64,000 bases of DNA, from the NCBI RefSeq assembly GCF_022627575.1, contig NZ_JADEYQ010000001.1, forward strand, positions 434,001 to 498,000. Direction: 5' to 3'. Source of the stretch: Sphingobacterium rhinopitheci. GTDB taxonomy: Bacteria > Bacteroidota > Bacteroidia > Sphingobacteriales > Sphingobacteriaceae. Below, one piece after another: positions 10,167 through 18,378 of this stretch (position 1 is its first letter; every line of letters begins with the position of its first letter). Below the pieces are notes generated by a model. That model saw only the letters and a program-made list of their open reading frames with translations, ran no database searches and was not told the DNA's origin. Position numbers and translations under genes: made by a program.

Positions 10167-10195
10167 AAAAAAGGCTAGTTAGACTAGCCTTTTTT
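10167..10195. terminator. Bidirectional terminator kup / HopJ-family gene
   Basis: A hairpin with GGCTAGT/ACTAGCC arms, loop TAG, six As on the left and six Ts on the right. It sits between two convergent genes and works for both strands. Confidence 0.88.
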
Positions 10196-10529
10196 ATTTA
10201 AGAGTAAGTACATCTTTTTCAAAAGAAACCGCCTCCCATCCATGTAGTTGAAATTGGCGTATATTCTGATGATCTGTTCCCTCTGGAGTATTTAAAACAG
10301 AAGCATAATGTTCAGCAAACAATTCTAAGGTATCTTCTTTAGATAAGTTATTCAGCTTAGCGAAAAATAATACCCGAGCACTACCTTGATTTTCATTTTC
10401 GGCATTATTTTGGCTTCCATTAGTAAATGCGGAAGCGGTATATACATACATATTGTCAATATGATGTAACACTTCTTTAAAATCAGCTTGCTTTACACGC
10501 AATGATGTTAGTAAATTATTAGTTGTCAT
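10194..10529 (-). CDS. HopJ-family protein (housekeeping homologue)
   Basis: 111-residue soluble protein of the HopJ family (Pfam 'HopJ type III effector protein'). Features shared with the family are an N-terminal helix, YVYTASAFTNG (usual YxFTPtaFxNG), the segment SARVLFFAKLNNLSKEDTLELF, and the strongly conserved C-terminal PEGTDHQNIRQF followed by HGWEAVSF. The family is named after a Pseudomonas effector, but it is widespread in free-living Gram-negative bacteria with no type III system. The name should not be read as evidence of effector function here, and no secretion signal is visible. The real function is not known. The gene may be transcribed from a promoter so close that the mRNA is leaderless (see the -7 element at 10534-10541). 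Confidence 0.85.
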   Translation of the reverse strand: MTTNNLLTSLRVKQADFKEVLHHIDNMYVYTASAFTNGSQNNAENENQGSARVLFFAKLNNLSKEDTLELFAEHYASVLNTPEGTDHQNIRQFQLHGWEAVSFEKDVLTLK

Positions 10530-10533
10530 ACAA

Positions 10534-10541
10534 CAAAGATA
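10534..10541 (-). promoter_or_regulatory. -7 element 4 bases before the HopJ-family start codon
   Basis: On the minus strand TATCTTTG, a full TAnnTTTG match. Only four bases separate it from the ATG at 10529, so the transcript would begin at or next to the A of the start codon. A -33 match is not clear. Confidence 0.45.
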
Positions 10542-10585
10542 TTAAAACAAGAGATTAAAATAAATCAGTACTAAAAACAATATAT

Positions 10586-11026
10586 ATGAAAAAATTATTT
10601 ATCCCTGCTATCCTATTGTTAGCAATTCAAATTCAATCATGTCAATCAAATAGTTCGAGTAACAGCAGCAGTACTACTGACAGCAGCTATGTAGATACTA
10701 CGCACACTTCTCAAAATTCGCTAGATTGGGCAGGAACATATGACGGTATTGTACCGTGTGCTGATTGCTCAGGTATCAAAACTACGATTACCTTAAAAGA
10801 TGACGACAGTTTTACGTATCAAGCAGAATACTTAGAAAAAAATACAAGTGTCCAAGATTCAGGCAAGTTTATGTGGCACGATAACGGCTCTATAGTTCAT
10901 TTGATGGGCAAAGACCTGAATACTAAATATAAAGTTGGTGAAAACATTCTTATCCAATTAGATACTGAAGGTAAAGTAATCGAAGGTGCAATTGCCGAAA
11001 AATATTACCTTAATAAGGTTCAATAA
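10586..11026 (+). CDS. NlpE-like outer-membrane lipoprotein
   Basis: 146-residue lipoprotein. The signal ends in the lipobox IQSC with lipidated C19, followed by a Ser/Asn/Thr-rich linker to about residue 44. The folded part is an NlpE N-terminal-type domain (also called copper resistance NlpE N-terminal): WAGTYDGIVPCADCSGIKTTITL, with the CxxC pair at C58 and C61. This is the motif that in E. coli NlpE senses redox or copper stress for the Cpx system. The second NlpE domain is absent, which is normal for the short Bacteroidota versions. No Cpx-like sensor is near, so a signalling role is only inferred. It ends 6 bases from the convergent EEP-family gene, with no terminator visible between them. 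Confidence 0.82.
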   Translation: MKKLFIPAILLLAIQIQSCQSNSSSNSSSTTDSSYVDTTHTSQNSLDWAGTYDGIVPCADCSGIKTTITLKDDDSFTYQAEYLEKNTSVQDSGKFMWHDNGSIVHLMGKDLNTKYKVGENILIQLDTEGKVIEGAIAEKYYLNKVQ

Positions 11027-11031
11027 GTACG

Positions 11032-11958
11032 TTAAGTAATATTCCATTTGAGGTCAACCATTACGGCTAAGTGATCAGAAAGATGAGCTTCATTATTGTC
11101 TAAAAAGATCTCTTCCTCAACTTTATATTTTAGAGGTTCCAATGTGATGTGTTCATTACTACGATATAGAATCTTATCAATAGTTTCGATATAATTATTG
11201 CAACTAAGGTCATCTAATATTACGAAATTATCCTGAACACTTGGGTATTTCCCTTGCAAGATAGTTGATACCCAACTATCTTGCAATTTTGTTTGTTCCA
11301 AAAAATCAATCATATTATCCAAATGATATTGATAATGAGCATTAAAATCCCCCATAACAATCAGTGCATTACCTACTGAATGCTGATCAATATAGTTTGC
11401 CAACTGTAAAAGATTATTTCTTCTGGCCTTTGCTGCCGACAGGGAATATCCGGATGTAGCATGTACGTTGTACGTGTCAATAATAACATTAGCAGCGATA
11501 CAAATACGCGCTAGTGAAAACCCTTTAGGTGTCAAACAATCAGAACCATTACATTTTTTCCAAGCTACTCTTCTGAATTCTAGAATAGGATATTTTGACA
11601 AAGTATTCAAACCATCACCCCAAATAGCTTTGCCACGATGTGCAGATTTAAAAGAATGTAGGGTATTAGTATACAATTGTATATTGTAATTAAAATCTTC
11701 CTGAACATTTACGATATCATAGTTATTAATCTTCTCCCCGATAAGCAGCATACTATCATATCTTTTTGTCTTGGCACTAGATATTTTTTCTGGCAAACCT
11801 GCAACATTGTAGGTAAGTAACCGAATATGCCCTTCACTTTGAGACAATATTGAATGATCATGCGGATAAAATACAGCAATTAATCTACGCTTATTGAGTA
11901 AAAAAATAACGATACAAATCACCAAAATAATCCCTAAAAATGAAACAGTAATAACCAT
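11032..11958 (-). CDS. Membrane-anchored endonuclease/exonuclease/phosphatase (EEP) family protein
   Basis: 308 residues. One N-terminal membrane segment (about residues 3-24, followed by KRR) anchors an EEP-superfamily domain. Visible catalytic motifs are the metal-binding glutamate in NVQEDF, the GDFNAH motif (usual GDFN) and the C-terminal SDHLAV with the catalytic histidine at about H296. The arrangement TYNVHATSGYS before GDFN resembles the neutral sphingomyelinase-like and phosphodiesterase branch more than exonuclease III. The substrate could be a phospholipid, an inositol phosphate or a nucleic acid and cannot be told from the sequence. It stands alone on its strand. The membrane anchor suggests action at or outside the inner membrane, but orientation was not determined. 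Confidence 0.78.
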   Translation of the reverse strand: MVITVSFLGIILVICIVIFLLNKRRLIAVFYPHDHSILSQSEGHIRLLTYNVAGLPEKISSAKTKRYDSMLLIGEKINNYDIVNVQEDFNYNIQLYTNTLHSFKSAHRGKAIWGDGLNTLSKYPILEFRRVAWKKCNGSDCLTPKGFSLARICIAANVIIDTYNVHATSGYSLSAAKARRNNLLQLANYIDQHSVGNALIVMGDFNAHYQYHLDNMIDFLEQTKLQDSWVSTILQGKYPSVQDNFVILDDLSCNNYIETIDKILYRSNEHITLEPLKYKVEEEIFLDNNEAHLSDHLAVMVDLKWNIT

Positions 11959-12173
11959 TTATATAAATTTAGTAATGTAAACATCTAGGATAGCCTAAGA
12001 AAAATTTATTAAAAATATTTATTTATAATTAAATAAACAAAGTAAAAATGTAAGTTTTTTATATTAAAAAAATAATATAATCATATGAAATTTAATTAAG
12101 ATAAACTATTATAAAGAAAAACATTCCATGATCTATGCTAGATCAAATCATATCGCGCAGATTAATTTATTAA
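11959..12173. other. AT-rich intergenic stretch
   Basis: Upstream of the EEP gene and downstream of the susD terminator. It is very AT-rich with no supported ORF. A weak inverted repeat (ATCTATGCTAGAT, near 12131) is the only structure seen. Confidence 0.5.
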
Positions 12174-12207
12174 AAAAGCGAAGTCCAATTGCTTGAACTT
12201 CGCTTTT
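12174..12207 (-). terminator. Terminator of the first SusC/SusD operon
   Basis: Eleven-base arms (12174-12184 and 12197-12207, core GCGAAGT/ACTTCGC) with a 12-base loop. On the minus strand it is followed by a T-run and lies about 30 bases after the susD stop. Confidence 0.82.
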
Positions 12208-12238
12208 ATTAATTACGTATATAAATAGAGAAACTAAA

Positions 12239-13978
12239 TTACCAGCCTGGATTTTGTATTAATTTATCATTCAAGACTAATTCACTCTCAGGGATAGAAT
12301 TAAGATAATCACGATCTATTTTGAAACCGTATCCATTCACCATTGCTTTCCTAAATGGATCCAAGAAACCAGCATCGTCAACAGTACCCGTTAAATCCAA
12401 ATTATTATTCTTGATTTGTGAAGCTTTAAAACCTTTGGGTCTCTTGCCAACGATCAATTCATCCGCAGCAGCCCATCTAGCGATATCATCCCAACGGAAA
12501 CCCTCAGCTACTAACTCTACACGACGCTCTCTTCTTATTTCATTAATCAAAGAAGACAAATTTGAAAAACTCCAATTCACATCAGTTGAAATGGCATTCA
12601 ATTGGAGATTAGGCATTGCTACTCGATCTCTTAAAAGTTTAATAGTATTATCAATATCTACTTGCGTAACTGTTCCTAACTCTGCTTTGGCTTCGATATA
12701 ATTAAGTAAAACTTCGGCATACCTAAATAATATAGAAGGTGTCTCTTCAGATTGAGTGACGTGATTATTCACGTCAGGATCATATCCTTTTTGAATTATA
12801 TAACCTGTAGGTGCAGTGTAATCCGAATTTTGATTTATTTTATCATAAACTTCAGACCAATTTTGGATAGTACCATTAGCTAATATTTTCCAAGTTTGAC
12901 TCGGAGTGGCAACAGTCTGCATAAATCTACCATCTCTATTCACCGCTTCTTTTTCTACATTATCGTAGCCTTGAAATAAAGAGCTTGAAGAAATAGGCTT
13001 ACCGTCGATACATAGGTAACTATCAACAAACTCTTTGGTTAGAGTTTTACCAGATGGTGTTACCATTCTAAAGTTTCGGTCATTCACAAATCCAGCATCC
13101 CCTTTAATGATATCATTATCATATTTCCGCCAAAACATAACCTCCATATTATTGGTATAATCTGTCAAAGAGAATAAGTCCCTATAGTCTTTTGTTGGAT
13201 TTCCTGTAGTATAAATTCCATATTTACCTGAATCCATTATTTTTTTTGATGCCTCCACAGCCTTATTAAAATATTTGTTAGGATCGGCATTTACTACGCC
13301 AAAATCAGTACCATTATGATATTTTTGCCATGAACCTTCATAAAGTGCTACCCTACTTTGCATCAATAACGCAATCCATTTATTAAGACGCCCAGCCCCA
13401 GTTCCCTTATCTTCAGAAAGATAGGTAGCGGCAGTATCCAAACAAGCGATGATACGATCGGCAACAATATTTCGGGGCGTGCGCGCAGCATACAATTCTG
13501 GTGACATAGTTCCTAAGTCTTTATCCAACCATTGAATATCACCATAGGTTTTTAATAGATTAAAATAGGCCACAGCTTTAAAGTAATAAGCTTCACCTAC
13601 AAATTGTTTATAGCTATCAAAGGCATTATTATCAGCTACTTTTTGATAATTATTCAAAAAATAATTGATACTTCGCACATTTGTAAAAGATATTGTACCT
13701 GAACCCACTATAACACGAGTCCCCTGCAAACGTTCATCTATTACCTGTCCATTGACTTGGTCATCACTGTTAAAATCATTGCCATGATTCGCATATTTAG
13801 GAAAAAAAGTTTGATTATAGTATTGATTTACATACGTTTCAAGATCTTTGGGTTTCTTAAAATATACTTCAGCAGTAACCTCATCTAAAGGTGCTCTATC
13901 CAAAAATTTATCATTGCAGGATGTAGTAAGCAAACTAATACCCACTAATCCGTATATATGTAGTTTCGAAAATTTCAT
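12239..13978 (-). CDS. SusD/RagB-family outer-membrane lipoprotein
   Basis: 579-residue surface nutrient-binding lipoprotein. The signal ends in LTTSC with lipidated C21, followed by NDKFLDRAPLDEVT, the usual start of SusD-like proteins. TPR-like helices supply the core, with the typical segments AEVYFKKPKDLETYVNQYY and GEAYYFKAVAYFNLLKTYGDIQWLD. The C-terminal half carries FRYAEVLLNYIEAKAELG and RRERRVELVAEGFRWDDIARW, the conserved SusD C-terminal motifs. It acts as the lid of the SusC channel encoded directly upstream (5-base gap). Its ligand is not predictable. The pair has no neighbouring glycoside hydrolase, peptidase or sigma/anti-sigma gene, so it is not a complete polysaccharide utilisation locus. 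Confidence 0.95.
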   Translation of the reverse strand: MKFSKLHIYGLVGISLLTTSCNDKFLDRAPLDEVTAEVYFKKPKDLETYVNQYYNQTFFPKYANHGNDFNSDDQVNGQVIDERLQGTRVIVGSGTISFTNVRSINYFLNNYQKVADNNAFDSYKQFVGEAYYFKAVAYFNLLKTYGDIQWLDKDLGTMSPELYAARTPRNIVADRIIACLDTAATYLSEDKGTGAGRLNKWIALLMQSRVALYEGSWQKYHNGTDFGVVNADPNKYFNKAVEASKKIMDSGKYGIYTTGNPTKDYRDLFSLTDYTNNMEVMFWRKYDNDIIKGDAGFVNDRNFRMVTPSGKTLTKEFVDSYLCIDGKPISSSSLFQGYDNVEKEAVNRDGRFMQTVATPSQTWKILANGTIQNWSEVYDKINQNSDYTAPTGYIIQKGYDPDVNNHVTQSEETPSILFRYAEVLLNYIEAKAELGTVTQVDIDNTIKLLRDRVAMPNLQLNAISTDVNWSFSNLSSLINEIRRERRVELVAEGFRWDDIARWAAADELIVGKRPKGFKASQIKNNNLDLTGTVDDAGFLDPFRKAMVNGYGFKIDRDYLNSIPESELVLNDKLIQNPGW

Positions 13979-13983
13979 AATTT

Positions 13984-16900
13984 TTATTTAAATGTTAAGT
14001 TAACACCAAAGGAGTAAGTCTTAGTGGATGGGTAAATAACTCCACTCGCGGTAGATCCACCATTAGCAGGGTCAGAAGCTACAGCAGTTTCAGGATCAAA
14101 AACTTTAGGTAAACTAGTAAATGTCAATAAATTTTCACCAGAGAAATAAATCCTCGCTTTCGCAAACACCTTCTCCAATACAGTATTTGGTAAAGTATAA
14201 CCTACTTGCACATTTTTCATCCTGAAGTAAGCAGCATTCAAAATATATTTAGACTGTACTTGTCTATTCTTATTTGTTTCAACAGTAAAATAAGGTTTAG
14301 CAAAATAAGCATCCGTATTAGCGCCCAAGATACTAGCTTCATTACTCGGTCTCCAGTAATCTAAACCTGGTGAGTCTTTATATAAACCCGAATTTTGCCA
14401 TGAGGCATTCATCCCCCAGAATAAAGAAGATCCTGCATCAGGTTGAAATTCTTGCTTACCTATCCCCTGCCAAAACATATTAAAATCAAAGTTATCAAAC
14501 CTAAATCCTCCGGTAAAGCCTATATTATAGCGTGGCGAGCGATTGCCAATCACCTTCAAGTCACCATGATTATCAAGTGTCCGTGAACCATCATTGATCT
14601 TTCCATCCGCATTTACATCTACATACTTCATATCACCGGGGCCCCATGTGCTATAATATTTAGACTGATCAGCTATCGATTCTCCCGCATTTTGTATTAA
14701 ACCATCAGTGGTTAATCCCCATATCTCTCCATACATTTTACCTGCATACCAGGTATCAATTAATCCATTAACATTTCTATACTCCAAAATCTTTGATTTA
14801 CTATCTCCTAAAGTGAATTTAAGATTATAAGAGAATCTATCACTTAATCTATCGTTCCAAGAAATAACAACTTCATAGCCTTTAGTTTCCATTTTAGCAT
14901 TATTTGCCAATGGTGTTACAGCCCCTAATACATAAGGTAATGTCACTGCAGGGCCGAGCATATCATTGGTCGTACGGTTGTACCAATCAAATGTTACGCC
15001 TAATCGAGATCTCAAAAGGGAAGCGTCTAATCCAAAATTTACTGTAGTAATAGTTTCCCAAGTTATTTCATCACTGATCAATGCAGGCACGGTAGCATAT
15101 TGTGGTCTGGCATTATTAATAATCCAATTCAGGTTAGGAGATACATTAAGTCTAGAATAGTATAAATAGTTATTTACGTTTTGATTACCTAGGGCACCAT
15201 ATGAAGCTCTAACTTTCAAATTATTAATATAAGGTAAAGCAGCTTGAAAAAAATCTTCTTTAGAAATCACATAGCCAATTGATCCCGAAGGAAAGAATCC
15301 AAATCTATTGTGCTTAGGAAAACGGGAAGAGCCATTATATCGCGCACTTAGTTCAACCAAGTATTTTTCTTGATAATTGTAATTAATACGTCCAAAAACA
15401 CCGCGTGTAGCCCAATGATTAAGATGATCGTCTACAGATTTATCACCTAATGATGTACTTATAGAAGGCAGATCATCCGTAATCAGACCTGTACTATTAG
15501 CTAATAATGCGGAATATTCATTTTCTTCTTGTTCAAAACCCAGCATTCCTTTGAAGTAATGATCTGCCCAATTCGTCTCATAGGAAGTAACAGCATTAAA
15601 CAACTTGTACCTAGTTTCTTGTCTTTCATCCGTATAGCTTGATTGAGCCTTACCAATATTTCCAAAAGTCCCATTTCCTAATTCTACCATTACAGGTTTA
15701 GGATTGGACCATAGTTTAGAATTTTTAGCATTGTAATTATAGTTAACAATTGTTTTCCAACCTTTTATAGGTTCTAATTCAGCACCTATAGAAGCCATAA
15801 AATCACTATGATCAGCTTTATCTCTACCTGATTTCTCTAAAAGATTTATCAATGGACTTTGTATTGTACCATTGATATTATAATAAGGCATCATTGGAGC
15901 AAATGTTTGCATCTCCCTAAATGTATGCTCTCGACCAACAGTAGTCTCTCCTAGGGGAAAATCTGTCCCCGAATTAGCATACTTTATACTGGTATTAAAT
16001 TTCAACCATTTGGTGACTTGAGAACTTAAATTAGATAAGAAATTATAACGTTGAAAATAATCATATCCAAAAGCATAAGTACCATTTTGCTTGGTGTATC
16101 CGCCAGACATATAATACTGCGTAGTATTAGATCCTCCGGAAACGTTAACGTTGTGCTTCTGACTAAATGCTTTATTACCCATTAAAATATGAGGCCAGTC
16201 GTAATTTGCATTACCATTTCTTCGCCCGTGAAATACATTTGCTATAGGATTATTGGGATCATACTCATACTCAAATGTACCATCTATGTACCCTTTGATC
16301 CTTTGCATCTGCTCATCACTATATAGAGGAGCAAGGCCTGAATTAACATTTGCTTGGTTGTATGCTGTTGCCCAAGTATACGAATCTATAAAACTGGGTA
16401 AGTTTAATGCAGAAGAACTCGATAAGTTATTGCTATACGAAATCTGTGCCGAATCACCTGCCTTGCCCTTTTTTGTGGTAATTAATACGACTCCAAAAGG
16501 AGCTCTTGATCCATATACAGCTGATGCAGAAGCATCCTTCAATATAGATACACTTTCTACAGATTCAGGATCTAAGCTACTTAAATCCATCTCTACACCA
16601 TCTACCAATACTAAAGGAGATGAATTACCATTAATAGAACCAACCCCACGTAAATTCCACGAACTTTTAGCACCAGGCTCGCCACCACGCATTCCCATGC
16701 TGATATTCATATTGGGTGAAGCACCTTTTATTAGATCCGCAATATTATTTGCAGGTCTATCAGCTAACGCTTTACCTGATAATACATCTACAGACCCTGT
16801 AAGATTTTCTTTTTTCTGCGTACCATAACCTACTACTACTACCTCATCCAATTCTGATGAATCCTCATCTAAGATTACATTTATTGCCTGATTTGCCTTA

Positions 16901-17283
16901 ACTGGTACGGATTGGTTTTTAAACCCTACATACGAAACTGCTATCTTTGCATTAGCGGGCAATGTTGCTACATCTAATTCAAAAAAACCATCCGTATTGG
17001 ATTCCGTTTGGTATTTTGTTCCTAATAATTTTATGGAAGCGCCAGATACTGGTTTACCATTTTGATCAAGAATACGTCCTGTCAATTTTGCCTGAAAATC
17101 AGTGTTACTAGCTGTCATATTTAAATGTACAGCATGAGCAGCCCTCGACTCGGTAACGTTACCACAATATAGCCCAAAAATAAGAGGCAATACTAATGAC
17201 AACTTAACTTTTCCTCTTCGAGCTTGTTTAAAATGAGAAATATCATCATAAACAGCATTTTTAGAAAATACTTTGTGTTTCAT
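13984..17283 (-). CDS. SusC/RagA-family TonB-linked outer-membrane channel
   Basis: TonB-dependent import channel, about 1,100 residues. After an N-terminal extension and signal (hydrophobic segment LSLVLPLIFGLY) comes a carboxypeptidase-D regulatory-like beta domain (GRILDQNGKPVSGASIKLLGT). Then follow the SusC signature EVVVVGYGTQKKENLTGSVD, the plug (LVLVDGVEMD, SVSILKDASASAVYGSRAPFGVVLITTKKG) and a 22-strand-type barrel. The frame is open to 17319, but the ATG at 17283 (MKHKVFSK) is preferred because it lies just before the exported N-terminus; the earlier candidate adds only twelve atypical residues. It forms an operon with susD (5-base gap). The 5' leader contains inverted repeats around 17305-17328. 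The first gene of a pair with no local regulator. Confidence 0.94.
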   Translation of the reverse strand: MKHKVFSKNAVYDDISHFKQARRGKVKLSLVLPLIFGLYCGNVTESRAAHAVHLNMTASNTDFQAKLTGRILDQNGKPVSGASIKLLGTKYQTESNTDGFFELDVATLPANAKIAVSYVGFKNQSVPVKANQAINVILDEDSSELDEVVVVGYGTQKKENLTGSVDVLSGKALADRPANNIADLIKGASPNMNISMGMRGGEPGAKSSWNLRGVGSINGNSSPLVLVDGVEMDLSSLDPESVESVSILKDASASAVYGSRAPFGVVLITTKKGKAGDSAQISYSNNLSSSSALNLPSFIDSYTWATAYNQANVNSGLAPLYSDEQMQRIKGYIDGTFEYEYDPNNPIANVFHGRRNGNANYDWPHILMGNKAFSQKHNVNVSGGSNTTQYYMSGGYTKQNGTYAFGYDYFQRYNFLSNLSSQVTKWLKFNTSIKYANSGTDFPLGETTVGREHTFREMQTFAPMMPYYNINGTIQSPLINLLEKSGRDKADHSDFMASIGAELEPIKGWKTIVNYNYNAKNSKLWSNPKPVMVELGNGTFGNIGKAQSSYTDERQETRYKLFNAVTSYETNWADHYFKGMLGFEQEENEYSALLANSTGLITDDLPSISTSLGDKSVDDHLNHWATRGVFGRINYNYQEKYLVELSARYNGSSRFPKHNRFGFFPSGSIGYVISKEDFFQAALPYINNLKVRASYGALGNQNVNNYLYYSRLNVSPNLNWIINNARPQYATVPALISDEITWETITTVNFGLDASLLRSRLGVTFDWYNRTTNDMLGPAVTLPYVLGAVTPLANNAKMETKGYEVVISWNDRLSDRFSYNLKFTLGDSKSKILEYRNVNGLIDTWYAGKMYGEIWGLTTDGLIQNAGESIADQSKYYSTWGPGDMKYVDVNADGKINDGSRTLDNHGDLKVIGNRSPRYNIGFTGGFRFDNFDFNMFWQGIGKQEFQPDAGSSLFWGMNASWQNSGLYKDSPGLDYWRPSNEASILGANTDAYFAKPYFTVETNKNRQVQSKYILNAAYFRMKNVQVGYTLPNTVLEKVFAKARIYFSGENLLTFTSLPKVFDPETAVASDPANGGSTASGVIYPSTKTYSFGVNLTFK

Positions 17284-17304
17284 AAAATAGGTTATTTGTA
17301 AATT

Positions 17305-17328
17305 GATACTTCGATACAAGTATATCGA
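17305..17328 (-). promoter_or_regulatory. Inverted repeats in the susC leader
   Basis: Nested inverted repeats: TCGATA at 17311-17316 pairs with TATCGA at 17323-17328, and an alternative pairing is ATACTT/AAGTAT around CGATAC. They lie 22-45 bases upstream of the susC start, so they could be a 5'UTR hairpin or an operator. On the minus strand TATCTTTA (17333-17340) is a near match to a -7 element. Confidence 0.35.
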
Positions 17329-17380
17329 TAAATAAAGATATTAAATTATAATAACATCTTCATACATATATGTAATAAAA

Positions 17381-17410
17381 AAAACCGAAATAACTAATTA
17401 TTTCGGTTTT
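17381..17410 (-). terminator. Terminator of the TPR-protein gene
   Basis: Thirteen-base perfect arms (core ACCGAAATAA/TTATTTCGGT) with loop CTAA. A run of eight As precedes it on the plus strand, giving a T-run for the leftward transcript. It lies about 20 bases after the TPR stop. Confidence 0.85.
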
Positions 17411-17430
17411 CAATCTGCTAAATATATAAT

Positions 17431-18078
17431 CTATTTTAAAAGATCTCTATATACTTTAGCTTTTTTCAATTCTGTTTGAATATCCTTACGTGCCGTATCG
17501 TAAGATAATACTTTTTCGAAATCAGTAATCGCTTTATTATACGCTTCGGTAGCAGCTACTTTATTATATGTATTTCCGCCTTCAGTACTTCTAATAATTC
17601 CTAAATCACGATATGCAATAGCTCTATTTTGATATAACTTAGCATCCGTTTTGTTAATTGAAATCGCTTTAGTATAATCTGCGATAGCAGATTGTAACAA
17701 TTCCAATCTCTTAGCATCTGTCATCGTGCTACTAGGCGTAATCGCTAAAGTATTATTAGCTTTTGCTTTATAATAATACGCATTTGCGTTTGTTGGTGCC
17801 AATGCAATTACTTTTCCAAAAGTATTAGAAGCTTTTAAAAAATCTCCAGATTGAAATTGAGAATAGCCTAATAAATATAAAACAGAAGGGTCTTTTTCTT
17901 CTGCTGGAAGTGCTTTTTCAAGATAAGTAACGGCAGACTTAAAATCACCATCTAACAATGCTTTTTGTCCTAATCGCACATTTGCATTACTATGCTCCTC
18001 TTGTTGAGCTTGCACAGTCATTGTAGTCAAAGCCAATGCTAAAACTGAAAAACCTATTCTAATTGATTTGAAGTTCAT
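17431..18078 (-). CDS. Exported tetratricopeptide-repeat protein
   Basis: 215 residues. An N-terminal signal peptide (about 1-24, ending TVQAQ) is followed by at least four TPR units from about residue 28 on: VRLGQKALLDGDFKSAVTYLEKAL, VLYLLGYSQFQSGDFLKASNTFGKVI, NAYYYKAKAN and KLYQNRAIAYRDLG are the typical helix pairs. It is likely a periplasmic scaffold for protein-protein contacts. No catalytic domain is present. The gene is monocistronic between the terminator at 17381 and the 300-base region shared with the divergent lon gene. It cannot be assigned to a pathway from the sequence alone. Confidence 0.8.
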   Translation of the reverse strand: MNFKSIRIGFSVLALALTTMTVQAQQEEHSNANVRLGQKALLDGDFKSAVTYLEKALPAEEKDPSVLYLLGYSQFQSGDFLKASNTFGKVIALAPTNANAYYYKAKANNTLAITPSSTMTDAKRLELLQSAIADYTKAISINKTDAKLYQNRAIAYRDLGIIRSTEGGNTYNKVAATEAYNKAITDFEKVLSYDTARKDIQTELKKAKVYRDLLK

Positions 18079-18378
18079 ATCTATTTATTAATTATTTCAA
18101 CAATATATTATTTATTTATACTAAGTAAATATCCCAATATAAATTTTACAGGTCAACAAATACTTATAAACATTTCCACAAAATGGTATACTATTTACCT
18201 TTTATGAAGTGTATTTGTCAGCTAATACTGACTATTTAGCAGTACCTATGTATACACCGCACAAATAATACCAAATTTTAATCTTGGCATTTGAGTTGCA
18301 ATATTACTAGTATAATACTAAAAATAGACATAAGCACATAAAATCTGACATTATGTCGGATTTTGAACGAAATTATAT
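18079..18378. other. 300-base divergent intergenic region TPR gene / lon
   Basis: Holds the promoters of two divergent genes. There is no supported ORF. Two inverted repeats stand out: GTCAG-N6-CTGAC at 18217-18232 and the 25-base repeat at 18340-18364, listed separately. Confidence 0.5.
18340..18364 (+). promoter_or_regulatory. 25-base inverted repeat just upstream of lon
   Basis: Twelve-base arms around a single central T, with 11 of 12 pairs matching (core CTGACAT/ATGTCGG) and A4/T4 at the ends. It ends 14 bases before the lon ATG. It could be a repressor operator or, if transcribed, a 5'UTR hairpin with a G-U pair. No -7 element of the standard type is clear. Confidence 0.5.

Noticed and set aside
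10194..10529. Evidence for a type III secretion effector
   Set aside because: The HopJ family name is historical. Homologues are widespread in bacteria without type III systems, and no secretion genes are present.
16253..16828. Open frame of 191 codons antisense to susC
   Set aside because: Shadow of the susC plug region, with low-complexity translation and no motif.
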